Shown here: piece after piece, positions 42,890-55,908 of the stretch
Numbering within the stretch: the stretch's first letter is position 1
Layout: every line of letters begins with the position of its first letter
Source of the DNA: Diphasiastrum complanatum
Taxonomy: Eukaryota > Streptophyta > Lycopodiopsida > Lycopodiales > Lycopodiaceae
Assembly (NCBI GenBank): GCA_029204225.1
Contig: CM055104.1
Location: 43,491,148-43,555,147, forward strand
Direction of reading: 5' to 3'
DNA: 64,000 nucleotides
Position numbers and translations under genes: made by a program
The notes under the pieces: generated by a model
What the model saw: only the letters and a program-made list of their open reading frames with translations
The model's database searches: none
What the model was told of the DNA's origin: nothing

Positions 42890-43800
42890 GTTCCATCACC
42901 CCGTTGATGATGTGTCTGGGTGAGGAGTGCTGCTTGGATGTTGTACCAGAGGTTGAGCTGCCATCTTGTGAGTCTGTCGAGCTTGAGGATGTCGAATGAG
43001 ATTGTGTGGCTTGTCACGTGGCTCGTGGTTTCCTTTTGAGTTGCTCTCCCTCAAATTCAAACTCATCTGACTCTGTTGCATCTGAAGATTGCCTCTTGGC
43101 CATAAGCTTCTTTCGGGTCCTCTGTTGTCTTGTGTTAGGGAGCTGGGCCTTGGATGTATCTGCCCTTTGTGCTGCCAATAATCCCTCAGCTGTGGTGTTG
43201 GCTGCTTCTTTATCGTCAGCTTCATGATACTCATATTTGGTCTTTGGCGACGACACCTGTGTTCTGGATTGCTTGGACTTCTTGGACCCTACTGGTATGT
43301 CCCAATCTTTATCCACTCCCTGCAACAACTCCCGAAGTCTTGGACCATTGTGAACCTGCTAAAGTGTGAGATTCGTCATCATGTAGCCCAACAGTGTGGA
43401 AGCTTGCTTGTGCTTGATACACTCATGAAGGCAGTTCGAAGAAAACTGGGCCCAATCATAGAGATTATGGCCGTGTAGTCATGAATCTGCCATCATGTGG
43501 AACAGGGACATTGGGATCCACATGATCTTGGTTTTGTAACACTGGATGTAGTTGGTTAGGTAAGCACAAGCAACAACTAGAGCTAGATCATTGATGGCAT
43601 CGAATTGATACCCATCCTTTGTCTTCCACTTTTCAACAGATGGATCTATGAACTTGAAATATATTGTTGTTTCAATCTTCTACAATGTTCTGCTAACTGC
43701 ATTCGGTCCTCAAGGGAAGCCGAAAGTGTGGAAATCTTCTCCAATAAAAGATATGTTGTACACATAATTCCTGTTGGGAGGAATCTTGAATTAGCATGAC
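42890..43800 (-). pseudogene. Unidentified coding-like remnant
   Basis: On the - strand a long coherent reading runs KIPPNRNYVYNISFIGEDFH (about 43.77 kb), YFKFIDPSVEKWKTKDGYQF, DAINDLALVVACAYLTNYIQ, KTKIMWIPMSLFHMMADS. After a stop it continues LYDWAQFSSNCLHECIKHKQ and STLLGYMMTNL. After another stop a charged tail follows (LLQGVDKDWDIPVGSKKSKQ, later SDATESDEFEFEGEQLKRKP). I do not recognise the family. The first part looks folded and globular; the tail looks disordered and basic/acidic. It may belong to a transposable element, given the neighbours, or be a decayed host gene. Confidence 0.45.
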
Positions 43801-43899
43801 CTTGTAGTGGTGTTATAGTTTGCATATGCCATGTGTAACAAGTATGGACTCTGGTATCCAGTCAGAACAGGAATTCAAAATTCAATCTGAGTGAGGAGT

Positions 43900-46860
43900 T
43901 GGTTTGCCAGTTGTTGGTACTAGGTTGTCATCTCTGTAAACCCATATGGATATCGATCTTATCGGCATCTGGGAATATGTCCAAGGACAACCCCATGGGT
44001 TACCCAGATTTGACATTTCTCAAGGTTTAGTGAGATTCCAAACCTACGACAACGAATGAAGATCTTTTCTAGTTCGAGGTGCTTGTCCACGGAGGAATGT
44101 ACACCAAGGTCATCAAGATAGATCTCAATAATCCTGTGTAGCAAGTCCTTGGAAGGCCATTTTCATGAACCACTGAAATGTTAAAGGGGCGTTGCATAAG
44201 CCAAAAGGCATGACATTATAAGCATAAACGTCGTTTTCTGTGGAAAACGTTGTGTCTATCTTCTAGAGCAATTTGGACCAAAAAATAGCTACTAAACCCA
44301 TCTAAGAAGCTGAAAGCTTCAGCTCCTGCCATTTTCTCAAGGATTTGTGTAGTTAAGGGTAAGGAAAAATGGTCTTTTTTCGTAACCACATTAAGATTCT
44401 TTAGATGACTCAGATATGAAGCTTGTCATTTGTCTTGGGTACTACCTTAATGGGTGATACCCAATCAGTATGTTGGACTTCATAGATGAAGCCAACATCC
44501 AGCAATATCTTCATCGATTCTCTCGTGATAAACATGATTACTTCGGTACGGCTTAGCCCAAATAGGCTTAGCGTTCTCCTCTAAAAGAATAGTATGGACC
44601 GCTATTTCAGATGGGACCCCCTTCTTTCAGTATAATTCCATGCAAATGCATCCTTGTATTTGCAGAGTAAGGTCTCCATATCAAAACGTTGATATGGCGT
44701 GAGGTGGGCTCCGACGTGAACAATGCGATCCACATCCTCATTAGGATCTTTAAGATTTAGCTCTATGGCTTTGGCTGGTCCTTCAAAGAATTGGAAAACT
44801 TTTGTAGGTTCCTGTTGTGGTTGTGGCAACTGGATGACCACGTCATCAAGTGTGAAGTCCTTGAACTTGCTTGGTAGATCAAAAGGTGGTTCCACAAAGT
44901 TCTCTGGAACTTTGGGAATCACTTCTGTAGATGTGGATGCTTGATTGGATGGTTTGTCCTTTGTCTGTTCAGACAATGGCTTTATAGGTTGCTTAAGCTT
45001 CTTGCGCATCTGTTTTTGTCTCTCAGTTAATTTCGTGTCGATGATTGGGATTTTTTGGAATCGAGGTTTTTGAATTTGTTGAGGAGCAGTGTTGTTGCCT
45101 CTCGAATCACGTCTTCATCTATTGTATCCTAGACTCCGTATGGATACACGTCCCATGTGTATACTTTGGGTTTGGGCCCATATGTTGGGGTGTTTGGTAC
45201 TTTGGAGGCTAGTTGCACATGAGCCAAAGGCCCTGGCGACTTGATCTTCTGTGGAATGGATTTTGGCGGATAACATTTGTTATCTAGATAAAGGAGCACA
45301 TGTTCATCCGTCATTTCAACATCATTCATTGCAAGAATACCTTCTTCCAAAACTTGTGCGGCGGAGACACTAGGTTCTCCTAGGCACCAAGCTATGGGAA
45401 TTGGGTCGATCATCATAAGGGAAATGATAAGTATATCAATGTCCGTAGAAGATGGTAGAATATACAATTTTTCTGCAATGGTTTCAATACGACATCTGTT
45501 GGAGTTAGCATAGTCCACGATGGCTAGTGCTTGATCTCATATAGTGTCCTTTTGGTTAGATCTGATTTGTCATAAGTTGTTGATGACCAATCATCATAAA
45601 CCTTGGCGGGCTTTATATGGCCAGTCGAGTCAACAGTGACTCGTTTTTCATTATTGCCGAAGGTTATCTTGCTTCTCTTCCAATCTTGGACAACACCTGC
45701 CATCTGGAGCCAGGGTGTACCAAGAAGGAGCTTATATGTATTTGCATCATCTGGTAAATCAATAATTACTCAATCTATAGTAAATTTGACTCCTGCAATA
45801 TGTACTGGTATATTCAATAAGTGACTTGCAGAGTCTGTGACCTGATGATCAACCATACGAAGTTTGTAACTGGCTGATCTAAGGTATGGAACCCCCATGA
45901 CTTTGCTAGTGACAAAGCCATTATGTTTATGCCTGATCCACTATCAAGGATAGCGGATACTGCTAGATAATCTTTATAGGTTATAGGTAAGGTGATGCTA
46001 GTCCCCTTAGCAACACCTACATTCATCAAATTCATGGAAATCTGAGGAATTTTTACAATCTCGTCTGGTTTTTGCTGTTCATCTGTGATAGTGAGAAGCT
46101 GAAAATTTCTATGGATACACCTTTGGAGACCAGTGAAAGATTTAATTTTGCTATGGAAGGGCATTGTGATTTGAGCCTACAGAAGTTCGGAGAATACTTC
46201 GAGTCCCTATAGGGGTTGCTTTTTTTTGAGGATCAGGGCAGATAACGGATCGACCGTTTTCTGTTCCTCCTACAAAAACTCATCTTGAAATTCTTTGTAT
46301 TGCCTTTGTTCCACGCGTGGGTTTGAATAATCTCTTGGTGAAGTGGAAGCTATCAAGGAGCTTCCCGTATTGTCAACTGGTTTTGCTATGTCTTAGTGCT
46401 ATTGTTGGTTTTGGCGTTGAGCTCTAGTAAGGACTCTAACAGGTTCTGATGAGATATGTCGTGCTAGGAGGATCTTGTTAGGTTGCTTTGGCCAGTCTTT
46501 AAAACTATGTTTGCAAACACAGTCCGGACACTCAGCATGATATTGGTCTTTTACTTTACAATCGACCATGAAGTGGCTCGTTTCGCCACAGATGAAACAT
46601 CTGTTGCTCATGGGTCCCGTGGCAATAGCATGACCATCTTGGATGGCTAGCTGACCTGGATTTTCTAGTGGAATACTCATATCGTTTGCACGAGCATGAG
46701 GTATCTTCATGATAATGTGTTGAACTACCAGAAGTGGGTGTTGTATCATGATGTATCTGTGATCATAGGAGTGGTCGACAAGATGTGTTTGTGCAGGTTC
46801 TTTATGTGTCAATTTTTTTGTGCTCCTACATCAGGTTGTCCTTTGGAGGTGGACCTAAGA
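43900..46860 (-). mobile_element. Ty3-type LTR retrotransposon fossil, gag-end to reverse transcriptase
   Basis: Read on the - strand: zinc knuckle (CFICGETSHFMVDC, 46.58 kb), aspartic protease (AILDSGSGINIMA, 45.95 kb), the pre-RT segment (TPYQRFDMETLLCKYKDAFA, 44.68 kb) and reverse transcriptase (YLDDLGVHS and LNLEKCQIWV, 44.1 kb). Integrase and LTRs are not seen. It is broken, with several breaks. Confidence 0.8.
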
Positions 46861-46906
46861 GTGCCAGCTGAGATTGAGGTTCATGCTTGGGTTGTCTAGG
46901 CAGCTC

Positions 46907-49830
46907 TTGTGAGAGATTTCAACAAGTTTAGTCTAGTTTAGTCATATTTTGGTAAATTGTCAATATGAGGCCAAAACTCATTTTAGACTTAGAGATAAAC
47001 TTTATGAAGTTATATTAGTTTAAAATACATTCAATAAATACATTCTGAAAGTGTGGGGAAGTTGGTAGTCGAGTTTGAGAGAGATTCAAATTTGAACTTT
47101 GGGTACATTGAATCTAGACCAAAAAATAGTAGGGTTTACATTTTGGAGGGAAAGCCAGGTGGCCAAATAGGGTTTGGACACTCTACAAAAGGATGTAACT
47201 GGTGGAAAGACACATCTTCTCTCTCTCATTTCATCATTATACATGGTTCTCTTTGGGTTCTACTACTCATTGGTGCACTATCTTGGTGATATCTTGCAAT
47301 CTTGTGTGTAGAATGTTCATATTTTGCTATTTTCAATTCCACACGTGTAAAATACAGTAGGGTACTATAACTGTATGGAAAACAAACATTTTTTATGTTT
47401 TGGTTCATGTTTGGTCAGTATCTCTTAGAGTTTGCATCTCATTTTGTATGTAGATGCTGCTTTTTCTACATTGGTAGGATTGTTGGTTTGCTCCTTATTG
47501 TAACCAAAGATCAGGGACATGGATTGGATCTTGAATGATCTGAAATCCTTCACATGGTATCATAGCTATTGTGTTTCGGGTTATGAAAGGATCAACCATC
47601 TTTAGCAAGGATTTGGAGGAGTTATCAATGCTAGAGCATGTTAGATTGATTTCTACTCAAAAATCAACATTTTTGCATATGTAGATTGGATCTTTTGTAG
47701 GTCAAAACTCAATATAGGGTTATATACTTGATCAATTCCGATTTCTCACTTGGCTTACTGGATTTAGATGGTTTTTGGTGTATTAGGAAGGTCTCATTGG
47801 AGTCTATAAGAAGGTATATCAAGTTTTTAGAAATTGCATGTAGAATTTGAGATATTCAATTTTTTGTGATTTTCTCAGAACTTTAATTTTGATTGGATCT
47901 CTAGTTTGTGAGGTTACTGAACCTCATTTGAGTGTGCTTAAATCTTAGGAAGTGGCAAGAATCATTGGATTAAGGATAGATCATAGGTGATCAAGATTTC
48001 ACTATTCTATGTGTTGATTTTCTAGTTAGAGTGCTAGAAGATATTTGAGAGGTTGAGGATGGAGTCCTTATTGGAGATGAATGAGTTGATGGAGATTGTT
48101 GCAGGTGTGGAGGAGAGGCCTCAAGCACCTCAAGATCAAGTGAGGTATGACAAGAGAGCTAAAAGAGCTCTACACATGATAAAGATGAATGTTACCAATG
48201 AGCTTCTCAAGGAAGTTGGTAAGTGCACATCATCTTTGGAGGCTTGAGAAGCTTTGAAGAAGCTTTATGAATCCAAGTCTACATCAAGAGTTCTTACTCT
48301 TAGGAGGCAAATCTTTCAAAGTTTGCAAAAAAGGAAGAGAGTACTCATGCTTCTGTTTTGAGGGTTAAAGCATTCAATGATGAGTTAGCATGTATTGATG
48401 AAAGCATTAAGGAGGTAGAAGTTGTTCAAGTTATACTTAATGGCTTGTTGGATGATCATGCTAATCTTGTTCAAAGTTTTGCTATTCAAAAGACTTTGCC
48501 AAGCATTATGGATATGCTTCTTGGAGATGTTCATCTTTGTGCTAACTTGCCTAGTCTTGAGGATAATGATGGTGTTTCAATGGTTCTTCATGGCAAGTGC
48601 AAGCATGCAAAAGGTAAGGAAAGAGCTAACTTCATCAATGGAGGTGAAGGTTGTTGCTAATGATTTCTTTGATCATATGGAAAAATATGTTACTAGGTGC
48701 ATGTATGAAGGAGGTGGTCCTTCTACATTCTTTTGTGATGAGTCCAAGAAAGTCATTTTTGCAGCAAGTGGAGTCACATGTCTTCATAAAGAGAGTAGAT
48801 CAAATGGTTCTATCAAGAGACTTAGTGAGGGGGATAGTCCCAAGTCAAGAAGAAGAGAAGTATGTAAAGAGTTCAAAGTAGGATGTACTTTGAATGATGT
48901 CATTGTGAATGATAGTGAGGAAGAATCATTATCATATGATTCATTACCTAAAACATTGAGTAGAAGTTCTTGTTCGAAAAAAGAGAGTACTTCAATCATC
49001 CTTATGTTGAAGGTACTAGTAATTTTTTTCATGGCTTCTAATGTCTTTGAGGTTTCTACTTCTTATGATGCAATCATTAAGAGGGAGTCTTATGAAGGAA
49101 AGAGCAATCCAAGGCATGGATCTCACATCCCTTCATCAACTCAAAAGGTTGGTTGGAGAAGACTACATGGAGCAAATCGAGAGGCAATTTCTTCAAGGCA
49201 AGGGAGATCTCATTGGTGAGCTTATGAAGGTTTTTTATGGACTCAAGAGGGCTGGATTTATTAAGTTTGATACTCATCTTCACCTACTCTACTTCATGTT
49301 GGATGGAAAGTTTGGAATCTATCTTTTGATTTATGATGGTAACATTGGTGACATTGTTTTCACTAACCTTTGTGGAAATTCGAGATCAAGCATTGATGAG
49401 TTCATATTGGATATAGATCATGTGTTTGAGAGGGAGTATTTCCAGAGGTTCAGGTCTGAAGATATTCATATCTTTGATGTTCAAGAGAAAGGTAAGCAAG
49501 TGGAAGCGACTCACTTTGCTTTACTCACATGTTTTAGAAAATCTTCTTGTGTAGATGATGCTATGCAAGTGGATACTGGTTCTCATGGTTTTCATACTGG
49601 AAAAGCAAGTAATGGATCTAGAAAACAAAGTTGTTCAATGACTTTGATGGTCAAGAGGAAGATCAAGAGGTTGATCTCAAAGGGGTTCAACAAGGCAAAA
49701 AGGAAGTTGGCAATTTGGAGGTAGTCAAGAGCATCAAAGGAGAAGTAATTGACAAAGATGTTATGGATATGTTTTTGTAGCTTATTGAAGAATAAAGTAA
49801 GGTCAAAGGAGCAGCAAGGAAGTTTTGTTC
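46907..49830 (+). mobile_element. Copia-like LTR retrotransposon fossil
   Basis: A possible 5' LTR (about 46907-47552) ends before TGGTATCATAGC (47555), a near-match to the initiator-Met-tRNA primer site. Gag-like coding follows (RAKRALHMIKMNVTNELLKE; ESKSTSRVLTLRRQIF, 48.1-48.3 kb), then degraded reverse-transcriptase-like sequence (49.2-49.4 kb). It is decayed with many breaks. LTR limits are approximate, and no 3' LTR was identified. Confidence 0.6.
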
Positions 49831-49949
49831 AAGTTTACCTTTCAAAATGTTCTCATTTTTGTTTGCAGTACGATAGCTCTTCCAACATCATCCACGAGCG
49901 TTCGCTTCAATCACAATCACCGTACGGTAGAGCACCAGAAGAGCAAGAA

Positions 49950-49954
<5 letters not shown>

Positions 49955-50034
<80 letters not shown>
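49955..50034. repeat. (GA)40 microsatellite
   Basis: Eighty bases of pure GA. Confidence 0.97.
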
Positions 50035-50036
<2 letters not shown>

Positions 50037-50302
50037 CATGAGAGAAAGTGAATAGGGTTGTGTGAATTCCCTCTTTATAGAACCAGAGGACACTTAGGTG
50101 TACTAAGTGCAAATAGCTGCTCACCGTTAGATTGATAACTTTCCCACCATTTTTTTCTAAAAAAACTTTTTCTATTATGTGGGGTCTTATATCATAGTAA
50201 GGCACTTATTTAGCCCCCACTAGCGAATAAGGTTAATACGCGACATTTACATTCAACAGAGGCTTGCGAAGCAAATAAAGCGATATATGTATGTAACAGA
50301 GC

Positions 50303-50431
<129 letters not shown>

Positions 50432-50492
50432 ATTAAGATTTAGAGTAGTAGGTGACTAGATAGTGTTTGATGGTAATTGTATGTTTGATTTG

Positions 50493-50497
<5 letters not shown>

Positions 50498-50579
<82 letters not shown>
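50498..50579. repeat. (GA)41 microsatellite
   Basis: Eighty-two bases of pure GA, 71 bases after the previous array. Confidence 0.97.
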
Positions 50580-50586
<7 letters not shown>

Positions 50587-51180
50587 AGCATAAAATGAGA
50601 GAATTTGAGGTAGATTAGAATAATTTGCTTATAATAATGGTCCAATTGTGTAATATAGTATTATTTTTTAATTGCTTGTGCATGTGACAAAAATATTCAA
50701 AAAAAAGAAAAGAGAGCAAGCGTTTAAAGAGCGAGCAATGTTTGCACTTAAGCTTTGAGTGAGTTTACCGGTGAGTTTGTGTCGTTTCAATTTTTTTTAT
50801 TATTGGAATACATTATTAACATAGTAAGAAATTAAATGTGATTCATCATTTTCATTTTGTTCAAAACATTATCGTATTTTACCGCATACACTAGCAATTA
50901 GTTAATATGCAAAGGTGAAATGTAGATAAATAAAATTCTCAATCCTAGGAAGGTGTGTAGCCCTTACTTTTCTCCCGTTAAAGGCGAGCTTCTTTCCAAC
51001 TTGCATGGAAATACCCACATGCCGCAGGGAGGGAATATGTGGTGACATTTTAAAATAGGACATAACCACAAGGTTCGGGTATTATAATTATCACATTCAA
51101 CTCTATCTATAAAAGTATTGCGATGAATATAAAAAAAAAAAATCAACATCATAATATTTTTCAGTAGGCCTATCAAGGTC
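50580..51180. other. AT-rich gap, nothing recognised
   Basis: No coding or repeat signature beyond simple AT-rich sequence. Confidence 0.5.
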
Positions 51181-51189
51181 TAATTCTTT

Positions 51190-52690
51190 ACTATTAGAAA
51201 TTTCTACTGGCTGTCCTGCAACTTTCACTTTTTCTGTCGTATTTTTCGCAGATTTTGTCTTCTTAGTTTTCTTCTTATCTTTAAGAGCTGAAGAATCTTT
51301 ACTACTTCTAGTAGTTGCTTTATTTATTTCTTCATATCAAGCCACTGATGGTCTTGATTTTGTGATTCGGACTCTACTTCTATCCTATGAACTATCATGT
51401 TAGTGTTAGTTTTAGATGGCCGAAGGTCATCTTTTCTAGGCGAGTTAACAACCCTTGGTTTAGATCGTGGCTGTTGTGGCTGGGGACATTCAGCAGTGAC
51501 ATGCCCTTCGCCTTTACAGTTAGCACATAGCGGCACATATCCTACTGACCTCCTGGGTTCAGGGCAATCAGGCGAATAGTGACCCGGGGTGTAGCACGAA
51601 CCGCTTACTCTGGGTAAAGGAGTAGAATCTCTTGTCTCTCCTCTATGAAAAATAGTGTGCTGTTGACTAGTACGCGGTTTTGGTATAATATACTTTTGGT
51701 TAGTAGGAGTTGCAGTATAAGCTACCTCCTCATGATTATTAATCAGACAGAGGAATAATTCCTCTTCTAAATAGTTAGTCTGTAAACTGGGACAATTAGT
51801 CTTAGAATGACCTTCCTTCCCACAAGCGATACACCAAACATTGGCGTTAAGCTTTGCTTTCTTCCGTTTGGCTTTAACGTCATACATCTTGACTTTTAAA
51901 TCACTCATTTCTTTTGCCAATATCTCAACACTCTTCCTTAATGGATCCATCTTTTCGGATTTCTCCATTCTTTTCTTCCTATTTGAATTCCTACTCTTTG
52001 ATCTCCTATAAGAAGATTCTTCTTCTTATGAAGAAGAATAAGATGAATACTCTGAAGACTCTTCCTCATCTGCTGAATCAAATTCCGATTCAGACTCAAT
52101 AGATGATTCAAATTCTTCTATACGATTCAATTTATGCTTTTTGCTACTTTTTCTCTCATTCCTCCATCTACGAGAAATTCAAGAAGTTTCGTAATTTTCG
52201 GCAGAGGCGATGACATCTCCCAAAGAGGTCATCAATCCCTGTCGACAATAACGATCCATTTTCTTAAGCAAGCCACCCAAGAACCATTCGTTTTGCATAG
52301 GAACCGGATACTGGGCTCCTAATTTTCCTATTAAATTCTTAACTCAATGAATATACTTTCTAAGTGATTTCTTCGGCCTTTTGTCAATAGAATTAAGCCG
52401 AGCCAACAATCTAGTGGAGTATCCTATCTCCCTAAACTGCTTAAGGAATACTGCTTTTAAAGCATTCCAAGTATTAATCGTTTCTGGTACTAATTGATTG
52501 TATCAAATCCTAGCCTGCTTCCGTAGAAGACTTAGGAATTTCTAACTTTGTCCTCGTCTATATGTTCTTTATTTGCTATAGTAATAGATTCAAACTGAGA
52601 CAAATAACTGTCCGGATCTTCAGATGATGATCCCTTAAAGAAATCATATCTGATTTTGTTACATGTGGGTGGCGTTGGGTTCGCCATATT
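51190..52690 (-). mobile_element. Ty3-type fossil, gag region with three zinc knuckles
   Basis: The - strand starts near 52686 (MANPTPPTCNKIRYDFF), passes a gag domain, then zinc knuckles CIACGKEGHSKTNC (51.82 kb), a degraded middle one (CYTPGHYSPDC) and CANCKGEGHVTAEC (51.5 kb). It is closely related to the + strand copy at 61.7 kb. Only the gag end is present, and it is broken. Confidence 0.8.
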
Positions 52691-52744
52691 ATCAGGTGTT
52701 GAACTAGGGGGACTATGAACATTTGAGATTTTTGAATCATTGGC

Positions 52745-55020
52745 TATTAACTTGATTAGTTAATTTACTCCTGTGGAAGTTAATTGGTGAAATGGACAGT
52801 GAAGAGAATTCATCAAGAACTATTTTTTTAAGTTATATTGCTTGTAAGACGCATGATCGTGAGTCATTTGGATTCATCAGAAAAGTTATGTGCATAGAAT
52901 ATACATAAATTCTTGGTAGAGTATTTTTCAAATGAGAAATAGGCTCAGTTCATTAGTGACTGTATCCCAAAGAGCTCAATTAGTTAACAGATCTTAATGA
53001 TAACTAGGGGAATTCAGCAGAATTATGGATATCTAGAATTCAATTCTAGACAGTAGTCTGAAGTTTGTGGTGGATGGAGATAGCTATTAATACCATTTTG
53101 GTATGCTTTTTGTCGTTGATTACCTGATGGCTTTGGAATTTGGATAGCTTACATTTTGGTTAAGAATCCAGTTTGAGAAATATTTTTAAATTCCAATATT
53201 TCCTAAGTGGGAAAAAAATTTAGAATGATTCTTATACATTTTCCGAGCTGTGTATTAGACGTAAACTCCAATACCTTAGGAATTAAATATAGTTTGAAAT
53301 TCCAGAGAATTATGATTGACGAATCATAAGAATCTAACTATTGGTGTTTGACGAATGATAGATGGATACTTAAATAGAGGATAATCAGGAAATGTATTGA
53401 TTCTTAAGACTGTTGAGTAATTCCTAGTCTACTAAATGAGTTGAGATTTCAGATCAATATTTTAAAGGTCTAAGTCTCTTTACTCCAATATTTAATTGAG
53501 AACAACGGATCTCACATGCATTTCTTGTTAAGTAGATTGTTTTTGCTTATGAAGAGATTTGCTTACTTTGGTGGATTGTATTCTGCTACAGATTGTAGTC
53601 TATATCTGTTTGGGTATGAGTTCAATCTACATCTCTGAATTTATAGGAGACAGTTAACGTTATTGAGATTCAGATGGATTGTTGATTTCTTGCATGAGAT
53701 GCTAGAAATGGGGCTATTAACTCATTAGAGTAACTGCAATACTCTTGATTGAGTTATAATTGTATGAGACTTGATGGATCTCCTAGAGATTTTGGTTGAT
53801 TGAATTGTTGTATCTTAGTATATTAGAATATCCTAAGAATATTCATACCAAGAAGCACTATTATCTGCAAGAAATTGTGGACAGATTTTAGACTATAAGT
53901 AAAATGGATTTTCTTCGGCTTTTGGACTTGATCTCTAGAATAAAGGACTGATTTGCCTAGGATTTAATCTCATGTAATTAATTACATGAAATTGGCGATG
54001 CCTTTATTTGGAGAAGATCAACCAATTTGGAAGATTTATTGCTTAGTGTATCTTTGGATTGCGAGTTAGTATTCCTGGGTAGAGATAAACAATTGATGAA
54101 TTGTTGCATCTTTGAGTACTAATTCAAATGGAAAGATCAGACTAAGGATAATAATTCTTGGTTAAAAGTTGAAAGCTTAAGGAATAATTTCATGTCTTCT
54201 CTTTCTCATTCTGAGGACATAACTTGTTTGAGGGAGGAACAATGTTACCGCCATATTTAAGTAAGGACACGAAATAGTCCTAATATGGTAGACCGGCCCT
54301 CCGGTATTCGAATTTATTGGTTACGCCTCGATTTAATTCCATGTCAAGGCCAATTCGTGACTAATGACCTTGAGAGGACCCAAACATTCTAACAGAGACA
54401 TATGGAGTAATGCATGTACGTGTGACTGTTGTATGCATATGGACCGCATGGGAGCTGTGATCTATTCATAGTTGGATTGCATGGGGATTGCATGAGTTCA
54501 TGCACATGATTCTACTCTCTATATATTGGGATAGAGATTCTCCCGTCGACAACTTTTGGTTCAGGTTACCAGATGCTCTCTTCTCCTCAAGCAATCACAT
54601 GGCATGGCTCCGGGTCTAGATCCGGGATTGATCTATGTTTGGATGGGTGGTTTTGCTCCTAGATGTCTCCTGTTGTGTTATCCTATCCTCATCTTAGGGA
54701 TTTTCCGTAGTGGTCATTACAGGAAGAGGTGCATGCTACAATTGTGGTGCACCAGACATTATTATCCAAATTGCTTAGAATTGACAAAACAAATAAGGCA
54801 TGTACGTTTGTGCCATATCAAACTTGTGCTTCTGTTGGGTTGGTTTCAAATAGGAGCTTGATAAATGGAGAGGACCAAAAAAATACTACTATCCTCTCAT
54901 TAGTTTGGGCACTACAAGTGGGGTTCTCTCCTTTCACACTTGACGGACTTACCCCTCGGTGACATTCTATGTGACAAGAATGAATTCAACATTCGATGAG
55001 TCCACATTTAAGGAGGGTGC
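52745..55020 (+). mobile_element. Decayed Ty3-type 3' region with LTR-like segment
   Basis: No clean ORF. Near the end a purine tract (GAGGGAGGAACA, 54229-54240) is followed by TGTTACCGCC (54243), a typical Ty3 polypurine tract and LTR start. Another purine tract, AAGGAGGG, lies at 55010-55017. I read this as old LTR-element debris; limits are approximate. Confidence 0.4.
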
Positions 55021-55317
55021 ATGTCAAATCCCAAGGCAGTCAACATGCCACTGAAAAAGGTAGCATAATATTGAAATGAAATCTACATTATTTTTCAAAA
55101 ATCGATATCATAAAATTTTGAAATATTTTTTATAGGCATATATACCTTTCATGAGTAGTGGTTATTGAAAGATTGAGAAGCTTAAATAAGTGCATGTTAT
55201 TTGAGGACAAGAGACAAGCCCGTAGCATTGGGGCATAGAAAACAATCCAACGTGGCAGCACATTGGTGGTCTGATTCTAATCTATTGTAGGGGATTGCAA
55301 ATTGGTTTAATCGTATC

Positions 55318-55450
55318 CGTCCATTTCCCCATTGCTACGTTAGGTATCTTTCATCAGATCGTCCATTTCCCCAATGCTACGTTAGGTATCTCTCATCCGA
55401 TGGCAGGATACCGCCTTGTTGCTGGCCGGCAGGATACCGCCTTGTTGCGA
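55318..55450. repeat. Short tandem duplications upstream of the UNC93-like gene
   Basis: A unit of about 43 bp (CGTCCATTTCCCCA..GCTACGTTAGGTATC) occurs twice (about 55318-55402). Next, a 24-27-bp unit (GGCAGGATACCGCCTTGTTG) occurs twice (about 55402-55448). Confidence 0.85.
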
Positions 55451-55505
55451 GCCTCGCCACTCCCGCGGCAGCTCGATGTAGGTATCTTAGTGGCAAGGGG
55501 ACCTT

Positions 55506-55671
55506 ACCGTTGAATACGAGCAGGTAATTATCTTACACGTGGCTAGCATCCAAGTGCGGGGGGGGGGGAATATATTGTGCCTCTAAGTCACCGTTGAATA
55601 TGAGCAGGGTCTATCTTACACGTGGCTAGCATCCAAGTGGGCGGGTGGAAAATATAGCGTGCGTCTAAGAA
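55506..55671 (+). promoter_or_regulatory. Duplicated 84-bp module, each with an ACACGTGGC G-box
   Basis: Two tandem units (55506-55589 and 55590-55671) are alike along their length. Each holds ACACGTGGC (55535-55543 and 55618-55626), a classic G-box/ABA-response core. Both lie 240-370 bases before the start codon of the UNC93-like gene. Regulation by bZIP/bHLH factors is inferred from the motif only. Confidence 0.6.
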
Positions 55672-55680
55672 CCACCGAAG

Positions 55681-55684
<4 letters not shown>

Positions 55685-55716
<32 letters not shown>
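55685..55716. repeat. (GA)n microsatellite in the UNC93-like 5' region
   Basis: About 15 GA units followed by a G run; probably in or next to the 5' UTR. GAGA-type arrays are common in plant core promoters. Confidence 0.85.
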
Positions 55717-55723
<7 letters not shown>

Positions 55724-55750
55724 TGCGAGGAGCGAGGGTTGGTCTGTGGC

Positions 55751-55880
55751 ATGGAGGAGTAGCTTTTTCTCTCCGATCCCATCGCTCGCCTTCATGGCAG
55801 CAGAGCAGCTGTGAAGAGAGCATCAGAATTAGTTAGATTTGCAAGCTATTCCACAGACCCATATGGCAACACTGCTCTGA
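55751..55880 (+). promoter_or_regulatory. Three minimal upstream ORFs before the UNC93-like gene
   Basis: ATG-GAG-GAG-TAG (55751), ATG...CTG-TGA (55794-55814, 6 codons) and ATG...CTC-TGA (55863-55880, 5 codons) precede the main start. Whether they are transcribed depends on the start site, which is unknown. Confidence 0.4.
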
Positions 55881-55908
55881 TTTGATTTGATTGGATCGGC
55901 ACAAAAAC

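Noticed and set aside
52840-52920. Similarity of this stretch to about 26090-26130 (GTTATGTGCATAGAATA)
   Set aside because: Both lie in Ty3 debris. Beyond a short match the two do not align by eye, so I did not claim a specific shared element.
55891-55908. Upstream extension of the UNC93-like frame to 55891
   Set aside because: That codon is TTG; the first ATG in frame is at 55909.
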